64,000 nucleotides of DNA, taken from NCBI RefSeq assembly GCF_015024225.1, contig NZ_JACJGM010000031.1:1-64000 (forward strand), in the 5' to 3' direction. The notes under the pieces were generated by a model. It saw only the letters and a program-made list of their open reading frames with translations. It did no database searches and was not told the origin of the DNA. This stretch comes from Nocardioides lijunqiniae. GTDB taxonomy: Bacteria; Actinomycetota; Actinomycetes; Propionibacteriales; Nocardioidaceae. Within the stretch, counting starts at the first letter, position 1; each line of letters begins with the position of its first letter. Below are positions 43,531-52,888 of the stretch, one piece after another. The translations under genes were made by a program, and so were the position numbers.

Positions 43531-44100
43531 TCAGTCGTGAGCGGCCGGGGGGTCCTTGATAGGACCCGAGGACCAATCCAGCGGAGCAGTCTTCTCGTAT
43601 GCCGCAGGGTCGCGGAGCCATTGCCTCAGCGCCCCGGTAAGACGTCCTGCGCCGAGTCTGAAATTGGTGCTGCGGGGCTCTGGTATCGACTCAAGCGCGT
43701 TGCGAAACGAAACGAGGTCGGTTTCAAGCATCGGGGCGAGTTCTGACGCTCGTGGTTCAACCAAGATGGCGGCGACTACGAGCTCAGCCATCTTGTCGAT
43801 GAGAACGCCCTCGTCCTCGTCTTCGCGAACTAACGCAGCACTGGTGGCAGCTGCCATCGCACGAGTAGCAAGCTCACGTAGTTCCAGCATGCGTGAATCA
43901 TCCTGCCCCTGTGCGTTGAGCTCCCGCTCGTGCTGGATGGTGCGTCGCACCGCCCACCACGTGACGGCGCCTGCCAGCAGGCCGCCGAGCAGCGCGCCAC
44001 CAAAGCCGTCCAAGCCGTACTGCCACCACCAATCGGCATCGCTCGGGTTCAGCGATGGCTCCCGCATAGGTCCCACAGGGCCGATCTCGTCCGTGCGCAT
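43531..44100 (-). CDS. Single-pass membrane protein with cytoplasmic coiled coil, unrecognised
   Basis: 189 residues from the ATG at 44100 with GGGGGTG upstream. One membrane helix (GFGGALLGGLLAGAVTWWAV) is followed by a basic and heptad-like stretch (RRTIQHERELNAQGQDDSRM) and a helical domain (RELATRAMAAATSAALVRED). This layout is common in small orphans of defence islands. No motif was recognised. It lies 22 bases downstream of the 106-aa gene, so they may share a transcript. Confidence 0.6.
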   Translation of the reverse strand: MRTDEIGPVGPMREPSLNPSDADWWWQYGLDGFGGALLGGLLAGAVTWWAVRRTIQHERELNAQGQDDSRMLELRELATRAMAAATSAALVREDEDEGVLIDKMAELVVAAILVEPRASELAPMLETDLVSFRNALESIPEPRSTNFRLGAGRLTGALRQWLRDPAAYEKTAPLDWSSGPIKDPPAAHD

Positions 44101-44122
44101 CACACCCCCGACCGGCCGAAGA

Positions 44123-44443
44123 TCATGTCCGCAGGCGGTTGACGTCTCGCATCGTGTGCTCGTTGACCCGAGCCACCAAGACGTGCTCCGTCCGTTCCTG
44201 CCCTGCGAAGTACACCGTCCGAAGGAACCCCCCGCCCGGCGGCAGGAGGTCTCCGTCATGGAGTTGGTAGGCGACGAGGCCGTTCTCGGCCGAGACAGGG
44301 TCCCTGTCATCGACCTCGACCACCAGCAGCACGTGACCCGTGGGCGTTCCGAAGGCGTCCCGCACTACGTAGTCAGCGGGGACCTCCACCACCTGAGCCC
44401 ACTTGTCCGGATCCAGTCGATGAGTTCGCAGGGTCTGAGCCAT
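44123..44443 (-). CDS. Unrecognised 106-residue protein
   Basis: MAQTLRTHRLDPDKWAQVVE, then VPADYVVRDAFGTPTGHVLL and VAYQLHDGDLLPPGGGFLRT. It looks like a compact beta-rich domain. The ribosome site is weak. It is the first gene of a probable two-gene unit with the membrane protein at 43531-44100. Confidence 0.5.
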   Translation of the reverse strand: MAQTLRTHRLDPDKWAQVVEVPADYVVRDAFGTPTGHVLLVVEVDDRDPVSAENGLVAYQLHDGDLLPPGGGFLRTVYFAGQERTEHVLVARVNEHTMRDVNRLRT

Positions 44444-44744
44444 GACTCGAGAGCCTGCCTCACGAGCGGCCCAACTTCAGCCGCGCCGCGCCGTGCCTTA
44501 CCACCCACGCCCGGGGGCCTGGAGGACGAGCTGCTGCCGACGGTCCAGTGCGCGTTGGCACCGTTCACGTCCGAGCAGTGCACGACCGCCGATTCGGTTG
44601 CCGTCCGAGGCACATGGCTGAACGCACTCATGTGCCGCGATTCGCGCTCCGATCACGCCCAAAGGAGGTCGTCTCCTAACGGTACCTAACGGCTGAGTTC
44701 CACAAAGGCCATGCAATAGCTCGCTGGTCCGCGATGATGCGGTT

Positions 44745-45458
44745 GTGGCAAGACATCGTCTCCAGTTGCGGACTTGGACCGTGTTCGTCTGTGGACTCGC
44801 GGTCTTTGCCGCGGGTGCCGTGGGCCAGTGGGGCATCGGCCGCGTTCTAGACACCGCAACGCGTGCGGCCACCGACGAAGGGCCGCTCGCCGTCGACGCC
44901 GGCGGCGCACAGGACGATTGGGTCATCGTTCCAACAGACTCGACATCCGCCCTCCCAAAGGCCCCGGAGCCAGGCAGGTCGCAACTCACCCGCGCAGCTC
45001 GAGGAGTCGGCGGCGCACCCGTCGACCCCTCGTACCTCTTCGATACATACGGCCTCGTGGACACACCCGTGATCATCCGAGGTATCTCTGCGCACGACGT
45101 CACCTGTGAACGAGCGGCCGGCGACTGGACCGGCGCCAGAATTGCAGGTGGCGGCGCATTCGACGAGCTCCCCGTCCAGATCGAGCTGTCTGCCAACGCC
45201 GAAACGGCTGATGGAGTCCCAGAGGTCGTGCCAACGGGCGATGAAGCTGGCATATGGACGTTTCCCCGGCAGGTCTCGGGGTCTGAAGCTGATCGATTCC
45301 TTGTCACGCTCAGGGCGCCGGCGAAGAGCATCTGCTCACTTCGCCTACGCGTCGACTACATCAGCCGTGGCGAGGCGGGGACCTTGGTTGTCGAAGACAA
45401 CGGGCGCCGGTTCCAGGCTGCCGCAGAAGACATAGTCGAGCCAACGATCGAATGGTGA
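44745..45458 (+). CDS. Membrane-anchored extracellular protein, unrecognised
   Basis: 237 residues from a GTG. An N-terminal hydrophobic segment (LRTWTVFVCGLAVFAAGAVG) should act as a signal anchor. The external part has a beta-sandwich look (ELPVQIELSANAETADGVPE, ICSLRLRVDYISRGEAGTLV) with two cysteines (DVTCERA, KSICSLR). It is divergent from the 106-residue gene. No family was recognised. Confidence 0.55.
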   Translation: MARHRLQLRTWTVFVCGLAVFAAGAVGQWGIGRVLDTATRAATDEGPLAVDAGGAQDDWVIVPTDSTSALPKAPEPGRSQLTRAARGVGGAPVDPSYLFDTYGLVDTPVIIRGISAHDVTCERAAGDWTGARIAGGGAFDELPVQIELSANAETADGVPEVVPTGDEAGIWTFPRQVSGSEADRFLVTLRAPAKSICSLRLRVDYISRGEAGTLVVEDNGRRFQAAAEDIVEPTIEW

Positions 45459-46049
45459 CTTTGTCGGTGGGCCGCACCGGCGCCGACCCGTGAGGTTCGC
45501 GGGACGACCGTAGCTCTGCTCGACCCGCGCGAAGTGCCGATAACTTACCTTATGTCAAGTAGCCGCTCAGGGGATGTGGCTTTTACTCGGCCCTTAAGGA
45601 TCCTCTTGCGCGGGGCGACCTGGCGCTCTGCCGGGGCCCGGCTCGTCCTCGTGCGGGAAGCCGGCCACGCCAAGGTTGCTGCGCGGAGTGAACTTCCAGA
45701 ACGCTTGGCCCCGTCTTCGCCGTCGAGCTAAGAACATTCATGGTGCGCCACTCCGCGTCAGCCAGCGCCAGCTCGAGCTCGACCGCATCCATCAACTCGT
45801 CGTCAAAGGTGGGCGCGCGGGCTTCGAGCACCCGCCAGCCCAGCCCCCTTGAAGTTCGGTCTTCGCCCCCGTGCCGACGAGCTGCACCGGCGTAGATGGC
45901 GTCCACGGCCTTCGGACGGCTCGCGGCCGAGCTCTCACGGAACCGCGTGGACGACGCCCGCTGCCGGAAGCATGAGCATTAGCCTTGTGATCGCAACACG
46001 CAGGTCAGCTTGCTCCAATCGCACCGCCTGCCAACCGCCCGAAACGAAC
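45459..46049. other. Intergenic segment with a possible gene remnant at 45583-45906 (minus)
   Basis: The minus strand has a short coding-looking stretch (GLGWRVLEARAPTFDDELMD, AVELELALADAEWRTMNVLS) but no clear start. Its last ~35 residues look non-coding. I treat it as a likely remnant. Nothing else is seen in this segment. Confidence 0.25.
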
Positions 46050-46079
46050 GAAGGGGCCCACCTCGCGGTAGGCCCCTTC
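46050..46079 (+). terminator. Terminator-like hairpin
   Basis: GAAGGGGCC (46050-46058) pairs with GGCCCCTTC (46071-46079), and CTCAGTTCTTTT follows. It resembles an intrinsic terminator and lies 78 bases before the Abi-like gene. It may be left over from a lost gene. Confidence 0.6.
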
Positions 46080-46157
46080 TCAGTTCTTTTGTCCGCGGGG
46101 GGAGGCCGAAGCCCGCAAGTCCCACGACTCGTGATGCACCTACTGTAGCGTTCGCGG

Positions 46158-46820
46158 GTGCCAGTCGCAACGCCGCCCGCCGCGCAGCCAGTTATCGGGA
46201 CGATCTCCGCTGCTCGCTTCCAGACGTACCTCAACGCAGAGGCGGGTGACGCCACGAGGGCCCTGGAGTTGTACGCCTGGAACGCTCGCATCTCCTCCGC
46301 TCTGATGCTGCCTGCGCACTTCGCCGAAGTTGCCGCTCGTAACGTCGTCGCCGATGCCCTGAGTGCCGCCTACGGTCCCAACTGGCCGTGGGACCCCACG
46401 TTCGAACAGAGCCTGCCGAACCCGCACCACAACACCTACAAACCCCGGCGCGACCTGGCGTCGGCACGCCAGCGTTACTCGACGACGGGGAAGGTCATCG
46501 CAGAACTGAAGTTCGTGTTCTGGCAGAAGATGTTCACGCAGCGCCATGACGTGCGCCTGTGGGGTCCGCACATCGTCTCTCTTTTCCCGCACGCCCCAGC
46601 TGCGATCACCCCGGCTCAACTGCGAGGACGGGTATACAACGACCTGGAGTCGATTCGTTTGGTCCGCAATCGCATGGCGCACCACGAGCCAATCTTCACT
46701 CGACCACTGGCCGACGACCTGTCCAAGATGCTGGACCTCGTCGATATCCGATCCGCAGCAACGGGCACGTGGGTACGCGCGCTAGAGGACGTCACCACCG
46801 TCTTAACTCAACGCCCTTAG
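46158..46820 (+). CDS. Abi-like HEPN-motif protein
   Basis: 220 residues, all-helical. The start is a GTG (PVATPPAAQP). Typical parts of Abi-like proteins are ALELYAWNARISSALMLPAH, a Lys/Arg-rich middle (WQKMFTQRHDVRLWGPHIVS) and SIRLVRNRMAHHEPIFTRPL, where RNRMAH is the Rx4H HEPN signature. Such proteins are abortive-infection or toxin RNases. It stands alone on the plus strand, upstream of and convergent with the XRE-ImmA gene. Confidence 0.75.
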   Translation: MPVATPPAAQPVIGTISAARFQTYLNAEAGDATRALELYAWNARISSALMLPAHFAEVAARNVVADALSAAYGPNWPWDPTFEQSLPNPHHNTYKPRRDLASARQRYSTTGKVIAELKFVFWQKMFTQRHDVRLWGPHIVSLFPHAPAAITPAQLRGRVYNDLESIRLVRNRMAHHEPIFTRPLADDLSKMLDLVDIRSAATGTWVRALEDVTTVLTQRP

Positions 46821-46917
46821 TCCTCCAGCAATCGCTTAGAAACCTCTGGTGCCCTGCAGCAACGCAACTGTCGGGCCAGCCAGTCGACGCACTCCCCCGT
46901 GGTCAGCGAGCGGCCTT

Positions 46918-48003
46918 CTAGGTGACGACCCGCAGGTTCCCACGTGGTCCACTAGCGCCAGCCGATCCACCGCCGTCGACGGCCGTTGGTGTCAGACCCA
47001 GCATGTAGTCCTGAACCTCTTTCACTTCTAGGCCTAGGTCTTCCGCAATGGTCGCCAGGCCGCGTCTGTCGGCGCGCAGCTGCTGCAGCACTTTGGTAAG
47101 CAGCTGAGAAGATTCGTGCGGAATCCCGTGCGGCTCGCTTCGTCGGTAACCTCGGCGCGAGAGATCAACGCAGAGCGACCGGTACGCCCATTCCGTCATC
47201 AGGCCGAGCTCATTCGCCCGATGCGCCATCGCCATCGCAGCGACGTTCCACCGCTTCTTCGCAACGAGGATGCGAGTCACTGATGCGTTGGACAAGCCCT
47301 GCGCGAGCACCCCGGCTCGAGGCATCAGGAACGCTGCCGCGAACTGGTTTGCTTCCTGCTCCGCGTCCTGTCCGTGCGGCGCCTGGTCCTCGGCGTGCAA
47401 CACCAGGTGCCCAAGCTCGTGCGCGGCGTTGAAGCGACTGCGCTCGGCCGACTTCGTTTGGCTGAGGAAGATGAAGGGCTGGTTGTGCCATTTTAGGCAG
47501 TAGGCGTCGAGGTCCTTGTTGTCGTCGGTCAGGGAGTAGATCCGCACGCCGTGAGCCTCTAGGAGATGCACCAGGTTCCCGATCGGGGCCTCTCCTAGCC
47601 CCCATCGCGCTCGAAGCTCCTGGGCGGCGGTCTCGGGAGACCGCCCCGTCAGAGTCGGAACGTCTGGAGCTGGACGGTTGAAGCGCTGGTCGATCCATTC
47701 ATCAATCAGTATTGCTAGGCGACCTGAGCTAAGCCCACGGTCTCGCGTGCGGGCGGTCATTTTGCTCAGGGCGCGGAAGCTGACCGCATCGATCGGGATC
47801 TCGTCGAGGTCCCTTCCTGTGAGGAATCGTTCAGCAACTCCGAGCGTCTCGGCAAGCAACGCAATCGTTGCAGGTGTCGGGTCTTGGCGCCCGTTCTCGT
47901 ACGAGGACAGACTGACGCGGCTGATGCCGGTTTCTGTGGCGAGTGCCGTCAGAGTCCATCCACGTCGTCGTCTGGCCGCCGCTAGTCGAGAGGGGTTGAG
48001 CAT
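46918..48003 (-). CDS. XRE-type regulator fused to ImmA/IrrE metallopeptidase
   Basis: 361 residues. Residues 1-60 are an XRE helix-turn-helix (MLNPSRLAAARRRRGWTLTA, GISRVSLSSYENGRQ). Residues ~150-260 hold the ImmA/IrrE domain with AAHELGHLVLHA (HExxH) and EQEANQFAAAFLMP carrying the third ligand region. Such fusions regulate stress or toxin genes. It starts 45 bases after the stop of the 215-residue gene upstream, so the two form a likely two-gene unit. Confidence 0.85.
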   Translation of the reverse strand: MLNPSRLAAARRRRGWTLTALATETGISRVSLSSYENGRQDPTPATIALLAETLGVAERFLTGRDLDEIPIDAVSFRALSKMTARTRDRGLSSGRLAILIDEWIDQRFNRPAPDVPTLTGRSPETAAQELRARWGLGEAPIGNLVHLLEAHGVRIYSLTDDNKDLDAYCLKWHNQPFIFLSQTKSAERSRFNAAHELGHLVLHAEDQAPHGQDAEQEANQFAAAFLMPRAGVLAQGLSNASVTRILVAKKRWNVAAMAMAHRANELGLMTEWAYRSLCVDLSRRGYRRSEPHGIPHESSQLLTKVLQQLRADRRGLATIAEDLGLEVKEVQDYMLGLTPTAVDGGGSAGASGPRGNLRVVT

Positions 48004-48048
48004 TGGGGGAAGGCTCTCTTTGGTTGTCGGGGCTTTCGAGCGGCGCTG

Positions 48049-48696
48049 CTAGCGGGCACTGACCTCGACGGAGTAGTCGCCGGCGCCAGCGTCGGGCGGG
48101 TCCTGGACGTCGCCTGTGGGCAGCGGGTCGTTCCGGTCGATCGGGTCCAGGATGATCCGCTCTTCCCACTCCTGGATCAGCCCGCCCTCGATCTTCGTCG
48201 GGAGTGACAGCTCCGCGAAGATGGTGTCAGCGGTGACGCGCTGCATCAGGAACCAGATCGACTCAATGGGGCCCTGCGGTTCGGCGATATCGTAGTCCTC
48301 CCCCAGGTCGAGAACGAACTGCCCGGCGTTGACCTGGACCGCCATGGCGGTCACGTCGCCCTTCGGGTACTTGGTCGTGGGGCTGCGGCCTTCGGTGTAC
48401 ACACCGGTGTGCTCGTCGCCGGAGCTGGTGACAATCGAAAATTCACCTGAGGGGTGGACGGTCCGGCAGAAGTTCTTGGAGTTGTCGTACCCCCACTCCA
48501 ACGGAACGACCTCCTCGCGGAGGTACCGGACCGTCTTGAAGTATCGGGTGGAACCCTCGGAAGTGGGCGGTTCGAGGCCCGTCACCATCTTGGTCTCCGC
48601 GTCGGCGCGCAGCAGTGTGCGCTGAAGCATCTCGGTGGTAAGTCCAAGCTGCAGCAAGCGTGCGACAGCCTCGTCCTGCAGAGCAACCTCGGTCAT
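48049..48696 (-). CDS. Conserved hypothetical partner of XRE-ImmA
   Basis: 215 residues from MTEVALQDEAVARLLQLGLT, with GAGGCGAG upstream. Segments such as TSEGSTRYFKTVRYLREEVV, YDNSKNFCRTVHPSGEFSIV and PTTKYPKGDVTAMAVQVN are distinctive and look strongly conserved, but I can assign no fold. The pairing with an ImmA/IrrE regulator suggests a toxin-antitoxin or induced stress role. Confidence 0.65.
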   Translation of the reverse strand: MTEVALQDEAVARLLQLGLTTEMLQRTLLRADAETKMVTGLEPPTSEGSTRYFKTVRYLREEVVPLEWGYDNSKNFCRTVHPSGEFSIVTSSGDEHTGVYTEGRSPTTKYPKGDVTAMAVQVNAGQFVLDLGEDYDIAEPQGPIESIWFLMQRVTADTIFAELSLPTKIEGGLIQEWEERIILDPIDRNDPLPTGDVQDPPDAGAGDYSVEVSAR

Positions 48697-48967
48697 CGAA
48701 CTCGCCTCTCGAGTTGCGGGACGCACGCGCGCCCTTAACGAAAACCTACCACATAAGAGGTTGAAAATCGTTAACCCGGCTTCGTGGAGCGTCGCGAACC
48801 GCGTCGAATCGGCGTGTGTGGCGTTGGGGCAGACCTTGCGCGGTTACTCAGGCCTTTCAGCTTGCCCGCATCCCGCCTCTCCTACGTCGGTCAACAGTGG
48901 CCCACTCATGGCCTCACCTGAGCAAACCGGCGGGCAGTCTTCACGACAGAGTCCTAGCCTGGGGAAC

Positions 48968-49699
48968 ATGAACGCAACCGACGTTGTGCGAAGTGACCTC
49001 GCCTGGCTTGCGAAGACTTTCGCCGGCGGTACGCGCGATCGCGACGAACTGCGCCGCGCCTCGCCCGTCCTTAGGCGGCTGGCACTCGACGGCGTCTTGC
49101 AGCAGGCCCGTAGGCAGGCGGGAGCCAGCGGCCAACCGACCCTGGATATCTATCCCCTCTCGCAGTTGGTCGACCTCACAGACTTGCGCGGGGTTGAGTT
49201 GGTCGTGGCTGCCGGGTGCCGCATCGAGCAGCGGCTCCTCGGACCCTTCGCAACGGGCCCCTCGGTGGCGCCGATGCCGACACCTATGTCTGTGTCGTCA
49301 CTCCCACTCCCGATGTTTCTGAAGTCCCCGTGCCTAGTAGTCCGAGGCACGGCCGTGACGCGGGCACAGGTGCTGAAGTACGTCGCCAACAAGCTCGGAG
49401 GAGTCCACTTCGACCCCGCCCGCGGCCGCCCGGGTGACGAGTACATGGCCCGGGTCGAGGAACTCGATGAGTTCATGATCATCCGTCCGCTTTCGGCCGT
49501 TGATTTGTCGCTCTTGGCCGTTCTTCAGGCGTTCGTTGCTTCACCCTCGGTCATGGAACCCTTCGGGCTAGCCCCTGTTGATGTCCAACTCGACGCCCCG
49601 CTGAACTCTGGGCACGAGTCTGTGGATATACCTAACCGCGCTTGGCTCCAGCTTGACCTCATGGGAGATCACAGCCCAACTAGCGCACCCTCCACCTGA
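48968..49699 (+). CDS. Unrecognised 243-residue protein
   Basis: The start MNATDVVRSDLAWLAKTFAG follows GGGGAAC. Helical N-terminus, then beta segments (CLVVRGTAVTRAQVLKYVAN, KLGGVHFDPARGRPGDEYMA, FMIIRPLSAVDLSLLAVLQA). No catalytic motif was recognised. It is divergent from the 215-residue gene and convergent with the gene at 49767-50552. Upstream (48697-48967) only spacer is seen. Confidence 0.6.
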   Translation: MNATDVVRSDLAWLAKTFAGGTRDRDELRRASPVLRRLALDGVLQQARRQAGASGQPTLDIYPLSQLVDLTDLRGVELVVAAGCRIEQRLLGPFATGPSVAPMPTPMSVSSLPLPMFLKSPCLVVRGTAVTRAQVLKYVANKLGGVHFDPARGRPGDEYMARVEELDEFMIIRPLSAVDLSLLAVLQAFVASPSVMEPFGLAPVDVQLDAPLNSGHESVDIPNRAWLQLDLMGDHSPTSAPST

Positions 49700-49766
49700 C
49701 GCAGGGTCCGCCGACCGGGCATGTACGCGTCTGCGGGGCCGCGCACCGCCGAGAACTTTCGTTATG

Positions 49767-50552
49767 TCAGGTCGGATCTACGGCGGCCGTGGATGCGCGC
49801 TCCTCAAACACTCCCCATCCCGCCTCGAGAATTCCAAGCACGTGCGACAAGACTCCCTCGAGCTCCGCGCTAGAGCCTCGCACCGCTCTCACACTCACTC
49901 GCTCGTCCCCCGCAACCACCTGGCCAGGGCGTCGAGAGAGTTCCCATGGGACTGCGTGCGCCACAGCGCCCAGCTCGCGCCAACCCTGCTCGACCTCGGC
50001 GACAGCCCCAGGCTGGTCTCCAAACACATGCTCGCCGGCCCACCTAACGACCTGGTGCTGGTTCGGACCTTGGCTGCCCAACTCTTGCGAGAGCCCAACG
50101 AGGCGCGCTCTCAGGGCGGCTCGTGCCTCGCTCCCCTCCGGGTCTACGTCGGAGAATGTGTCGAGCCACTTCCTGTGGTTCGTGACTGAATAGCCAAGCA
50201 CCTGGGCGGCACGAGCCGCCCGCTCCCCCGGTTCCACGGGGTGAAGCACCCAGAGCCCCTGCGCCCCACCCCACAGCGCAGTCCGCATCAACGAATGAAT
50301 TGGCAGCGCTGCCGGACCGAACTCGAGCAGGTACCTCACAGCCGCGAGCAAGTGGTGCGTCCCGCTACTCAAGCTGAAGTGAGCTAGGTGCCATGCCCGC
50401 CAGTTCTCCAGCTCCACGTCCTCGTCCAACTGACTTCCCACGACAGGGGTGATGAACTCACCCCCTGCCCGGACCCAGGCCTCGGCTATGGGCAGCGCGT
50501 CAACGAAGCGTTGTCTGGCCTGAGTTTCCGGACTCCTGTGCGCGTCACCCAT
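49767..50552 (-). CDS. Helical protein downstream of a YegP-like gene, unrecognised
   Basis: 261 residues (MGDAHRSPETQARQRFVDAL). Mostly helical, with WRAWHLAHFSLSSGTHHLLA, LRTALWGGAQGLWVLHPVEP and EHVFGDQPGAVAEVEQGWRE. The TGAGGG six bases before the ATG includes the stop of the upstream gene. No family was recognised. Confidence 0.6.
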   Translation of the reverse strand: MGDAHRSPETQARQRFVDALPIAEAWVRAGGEFITPVVGSQLDEDVELENWRAWHLAHFSLSSGTHHLLAAVRYLLEFGPAALPIHSLMRTALWGGAQGLWVLHPVEPGERAARAAQVLGYSVTNHRKWLDTFSDVDPEGSEARAALRARLVGLSQELGSQGPNQHQVVRWAGEHVFGDQPGAVAEVEQGWRELGAVAHAVPWELSRRPGQVVAGDERVSVRAVRGSSAELEGVLSHVLGILEAGWGVFEERASTAAVDPT

Positions 50553-50558
50553 GGACCC

Positions 50559-50759
50559 TCACGTCCCGTCAGACTCGTTCTCTCGCTTCACCTTCTCGGC
50601 CTCGGCGAACTCGCCACTGATGATCCGATCCGCCATCCCCCTGGCATCCGACTGATTCTCATACCCCTGCCCACCATCCGTCGCCACGATCCGACCGTTC
50701 ACCTTTAGGTTCCAGGCCCACTTGCCATCCTTGCGCTTGTACACCAGTCGCTTCGCCAT
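50559..50759 (-). CDS. DUF1508 / YegP-like small protein
   Basis: 66 residues: KRKDGKWAWNLKVNGRIVAT, GGQGYENQSDARGMADRIIS. This is a single YegP/DUF1508 repeat, with its KW.W.L..NG...A... and GY.......A pattern. The role of these proteins is unknown. It is in a two-gene unit with the gene at 49767-50552, six bases apart. Confidence 0.8.
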   Translation of the reverse strand: MAKRLVYKRKDGKWAWNLKVNGRIVATDGGQGYENQSDARGMADRIISGEFAEAEKVKRENESDGT

Positions 50760-50941
50760 GCTTCGGACTTTGCCACGGCGATCACCGCCTCGCCAGGTGT
50801 AAGCGCGCGCACACTAGGACTTCCTGACTAACCGCCAACCACTCCCCCGGCCTCGCGCGGCTCGGATCGAGCCGGACATGCGTCTATTCGCCGCCTTCGG
50901 GCGCGGTGAACGTCCGCTCATGCCGAGAGTCGGGTGGGTTG

Positions 50942-51553
50942 CTACAGGCTGTTGATCCACGGGTGGCCGGGATGGGCAACATCGAGCGCCCATCGCAGCC
51001 AGCGAACCGAGGCGGTGTCCAGGAGTGGCGCAGAGGCGTCAAAGTCGAGTTGATCCTGTGGCCGCAAGCCACGGGCCTTGTGTAGCAACTGAACCTCGGG
51101 CCTCAGGTAGCGGATGCCTTCCTTCGTCCACAGGATGTCGTGGAGGGGCAGCGTGATCCGAGGGTCCCGCTTGAAGGTCCACGACTCCGACGTGGCGTCC
51201 ATCAAGCTGACGTCGTACTCCCACGGCTCTGCGCCTCCAGCCCTCAACCACAGGTTCTCGCAGGTACGAGGCACTGGGTCATCAGCATCGAGAAGCGCCC
51301 GAAACGTACCGGAGTCGGCGATCCAGACGTCCTTGCGACCCGATAGGTGCCGGTACAGGGGTGCGATGTCCGAGCGGCAGATACTCGGGTCGACATCGGA
51401 GTGGTCGCGCTTCGCCCCTGTGAACGCTTCAATGGCCCAGCCCCCAGCAATCCACCAGACCGGCCCGAATCCTGTGAGGAGTTCGGCAACGTCTGCCGGA
51501 GTTCTCGTGACCCACGGGCCCCAGAGCCTCAGCATCTCGTCGTGGTTCATCAC
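50942..51553 (-). CDS. Nucleotidyltransferase-fold protein (aminoglycoside/lincosamide-type)
   Basis: 203 residues. WWIAGGWAIEAFTGAKRDHS followed by DVD matches the GGWALD...HSDxD pattern of ANT(2'')/LinB-type nucleotidyltransferases. The usual hydrophobic residue and third acidic residue follow less clearly (DVDPSI), and EYDVSLMDAT may supply the third Asp. It could modify an antibiotic or other small molecule, but resistance cannot be claimed. It is a single gene with spacers on both sides. Confidence 0.6.
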   Translation of the reverse strand: MMNHDEMLRLWGPWVTRTPADVAELLTGFGPVWWIAGGWAIEAFTGAKRDHSDVDPSICRSDIAPLYRHLSGRKDVWIADSGTFRALLDADDPVPRTCENLWLRAGGAEPWEYDVSLMDATSESWTFKRDPRITLPLHDILWTKEGIRYLRPEVQLLHKARGLRPQDQLDFDASAPLLDTASVRWLRWALDVAHPGHPWINSL

Positions 51554-51650
51554 GTGACGAACGCTACTCGCGTATCCGGTGTGGCCTCCTCAGACGAATC
51601 CGCCCGATCATGCCGCGATCCGCCTCCTGTCATGCCGATGAGGGTGCGCG

Positions 51651-51983
51651 TCACCCGGAGGCGGGCGGCATCGGCCAGACGTGTCGTGCGCTGCGCTGCT
51701 GCCACTGAGCCAGCGCCTCCCCGGTTAAGGGTTGAGCGATAGTGCTGGACAACTCGACGAACCGCTCTTCCGAGAGTTCCATTGTTTCGTCGTTTACCGA
51801 CAGAATGCCTTGGAACGTGACCAAGCGCTGGGGCCGGTCAACGGTCACGTCCAGTTCATTGAAGTTAAGGGTCTCCACGAGGGGCTCTCCGTGGGCCAGC
51901 ACTGTGAGCACGATGGTGCAGACCTCTGCGAGGTCACTGTCGCTGAACACGAGCGCACGAAGCGCGGGCAGACCGTCTTCCAC
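51651..51983 (-). CDS. Unrecognised 110-residue protein
   Basis: Reads MEDGLPALRALVFSDSDLAE, ETLNFNELDVTVDRPQRLVT, ELSEERFVELSSTIAQPL. It looks like a small alpha/beta domain. No motif or partner was identified. Confidence 0.45.
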   Translation of the reverse strand: MEDGLPALRALVFSDSDLAEVCTIVLTVLAHGEPLVETLNFNELDVTVDRPQRLVTFQGILSVNDETMELSEERFVELSSTIAQPLTGEALAQWQQRSARHVWPMPPASG

Positions 51984-52078
51984 GCCGCAACCGTACGCGC
52001 TCGAAGACGCACTCTTCTGCCGCGATGCGCGCGGATCTGCCGATGACAGGGCGTGCCCTAGCCAGCAGACTTACGACT

Positions 52079-52453
52079 ATGGGCAACTTCGTGATCACCA
52101 TGCCGGCCATCTCCTACGCCCGCGAGCTATGGAGATTTGGCGAGCCAGACCTGGCGAGGCGCGCAGCCGTGATGAGTCCGAGCCAATGCGCAGATGTCGG
52201 CCAACGGGCCGGAGACCTCAGTCTCAGCGGAGGAGCCGGGCGGCTCTGGCCCGGCGGCCCGCGGGGTCATGACTCGTGCGTCCTGCTGGCGGTGATCGAG
52301 CACCTTGAGGGGCGCCCGCGACCGTGTGCACGGTTGCGCCGCCTGCCCGAGAAGTCGTTACCTGACGAATGGAAACTCAGCGAAGACGAGCTCTGGGCCG
52401 AGGCGCAGCCAGTGAAGCGCGAAGTGGTCTCTCGCCTGCATGGACGAGAGTGA
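52079..52453 (+). CDS. Unrecognised 124-residue protein
   Basis: Starts MGNFVITMPAISYARELWRF. An Arg-rich middle (RPRPCARLRRLPEKSLPDEW) and an acidic C-terminus (SEDELWAEAQPVKREVVSRL) follow. Third-position GC is high. No family was recognised. Confidence 0.45.
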   Translation: MGNFVITMPAISYARELWRFGEPDLARRAAVMSPSQCADVGQRAGDLSLSGGAGRLWPGGPRGHDSCVLLAVIEHLEGRPRPCARLRRLPEKSLPDEWKLSEDELWAEAQPVKREVVSRLHGRE

Positions 52454-52553
52454 CCTGATCTGCCGTGATCCGTGCGGACCCGAACGTGCCAGTTCACCGC
52501 ACTCCGAACGCACGATCTGCCGATGAGCGGCCGGGGGCCGGTACCTTCGGCAC

Positions 52554-52823
52554 GTGGATTCGTACCCCGCGATCGCCTTCGGCATTGACCTTCATCTCAC
52601 GCCTACGGCGGAAGGTGGCAGGTCCGCGCCGTTGCTCAACCTCGCCGACAAGACGTGGGTCTACCGACCCAACTGGGGTCTGCCGAGCATGACTCCGCTT
52701 GACCAGAACGGGGCACTGGTCTTCGCTTTCTCCCGTGATCGGGTCGGCCCAGGTGAGCGCACCCACGCCGTGATCGTGACTTTGTTCCCCGAGATGGTGG
52801 ATCAGTGGAACTGCTCGGACTAG
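52554..52823 (+). CDS. Orphan EF-Tu domain III-like beta-barrel (possibly broken)
   Basis: 89 residues from a GTG. FGIDLHLTPTAEGGRSAPLL followed by VYRPNWGLP aligns with the start of EF-Tu domain III (VYVLTKEEGGRHTPFF, YRPQFYF). GERTHAVIVTLFPEMVDQW matches its later strand. The final strand is absent here but a similar piece (LPMYEGTRVCGHGTVLW) lies in another frame at 52889-53086. So this may be one gene broken between, or a short variant. Confidence 0.5.
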   Translation: MDSYPAIAFGIDLHLTPTAEGGRSAPLLNLADKTWVYRPNWGLPSMTPLDQNGALVFAFSRDRVGPGERTHAVIVTLFPEMVDQWNCSD

Positions 52824-52888
52824 CCGCGATAGCGTTCGCAGCGACCCGGCCTCGAACCCAACCAACATCCCCTCCACACTAGACCCAC

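Noticed and set aside
46000..46080. tRNA or attachment site before the Abi-like gene
   Set aside because: Only one hairpin with T-tract; no cloverleaf and no integrase nearby.
50942..51553. Antibiotic-resistance gene
   Set aside because: Only the general nucleotidyltransferase motif is visible and it deviates at one position; substrate cannot be inferred.
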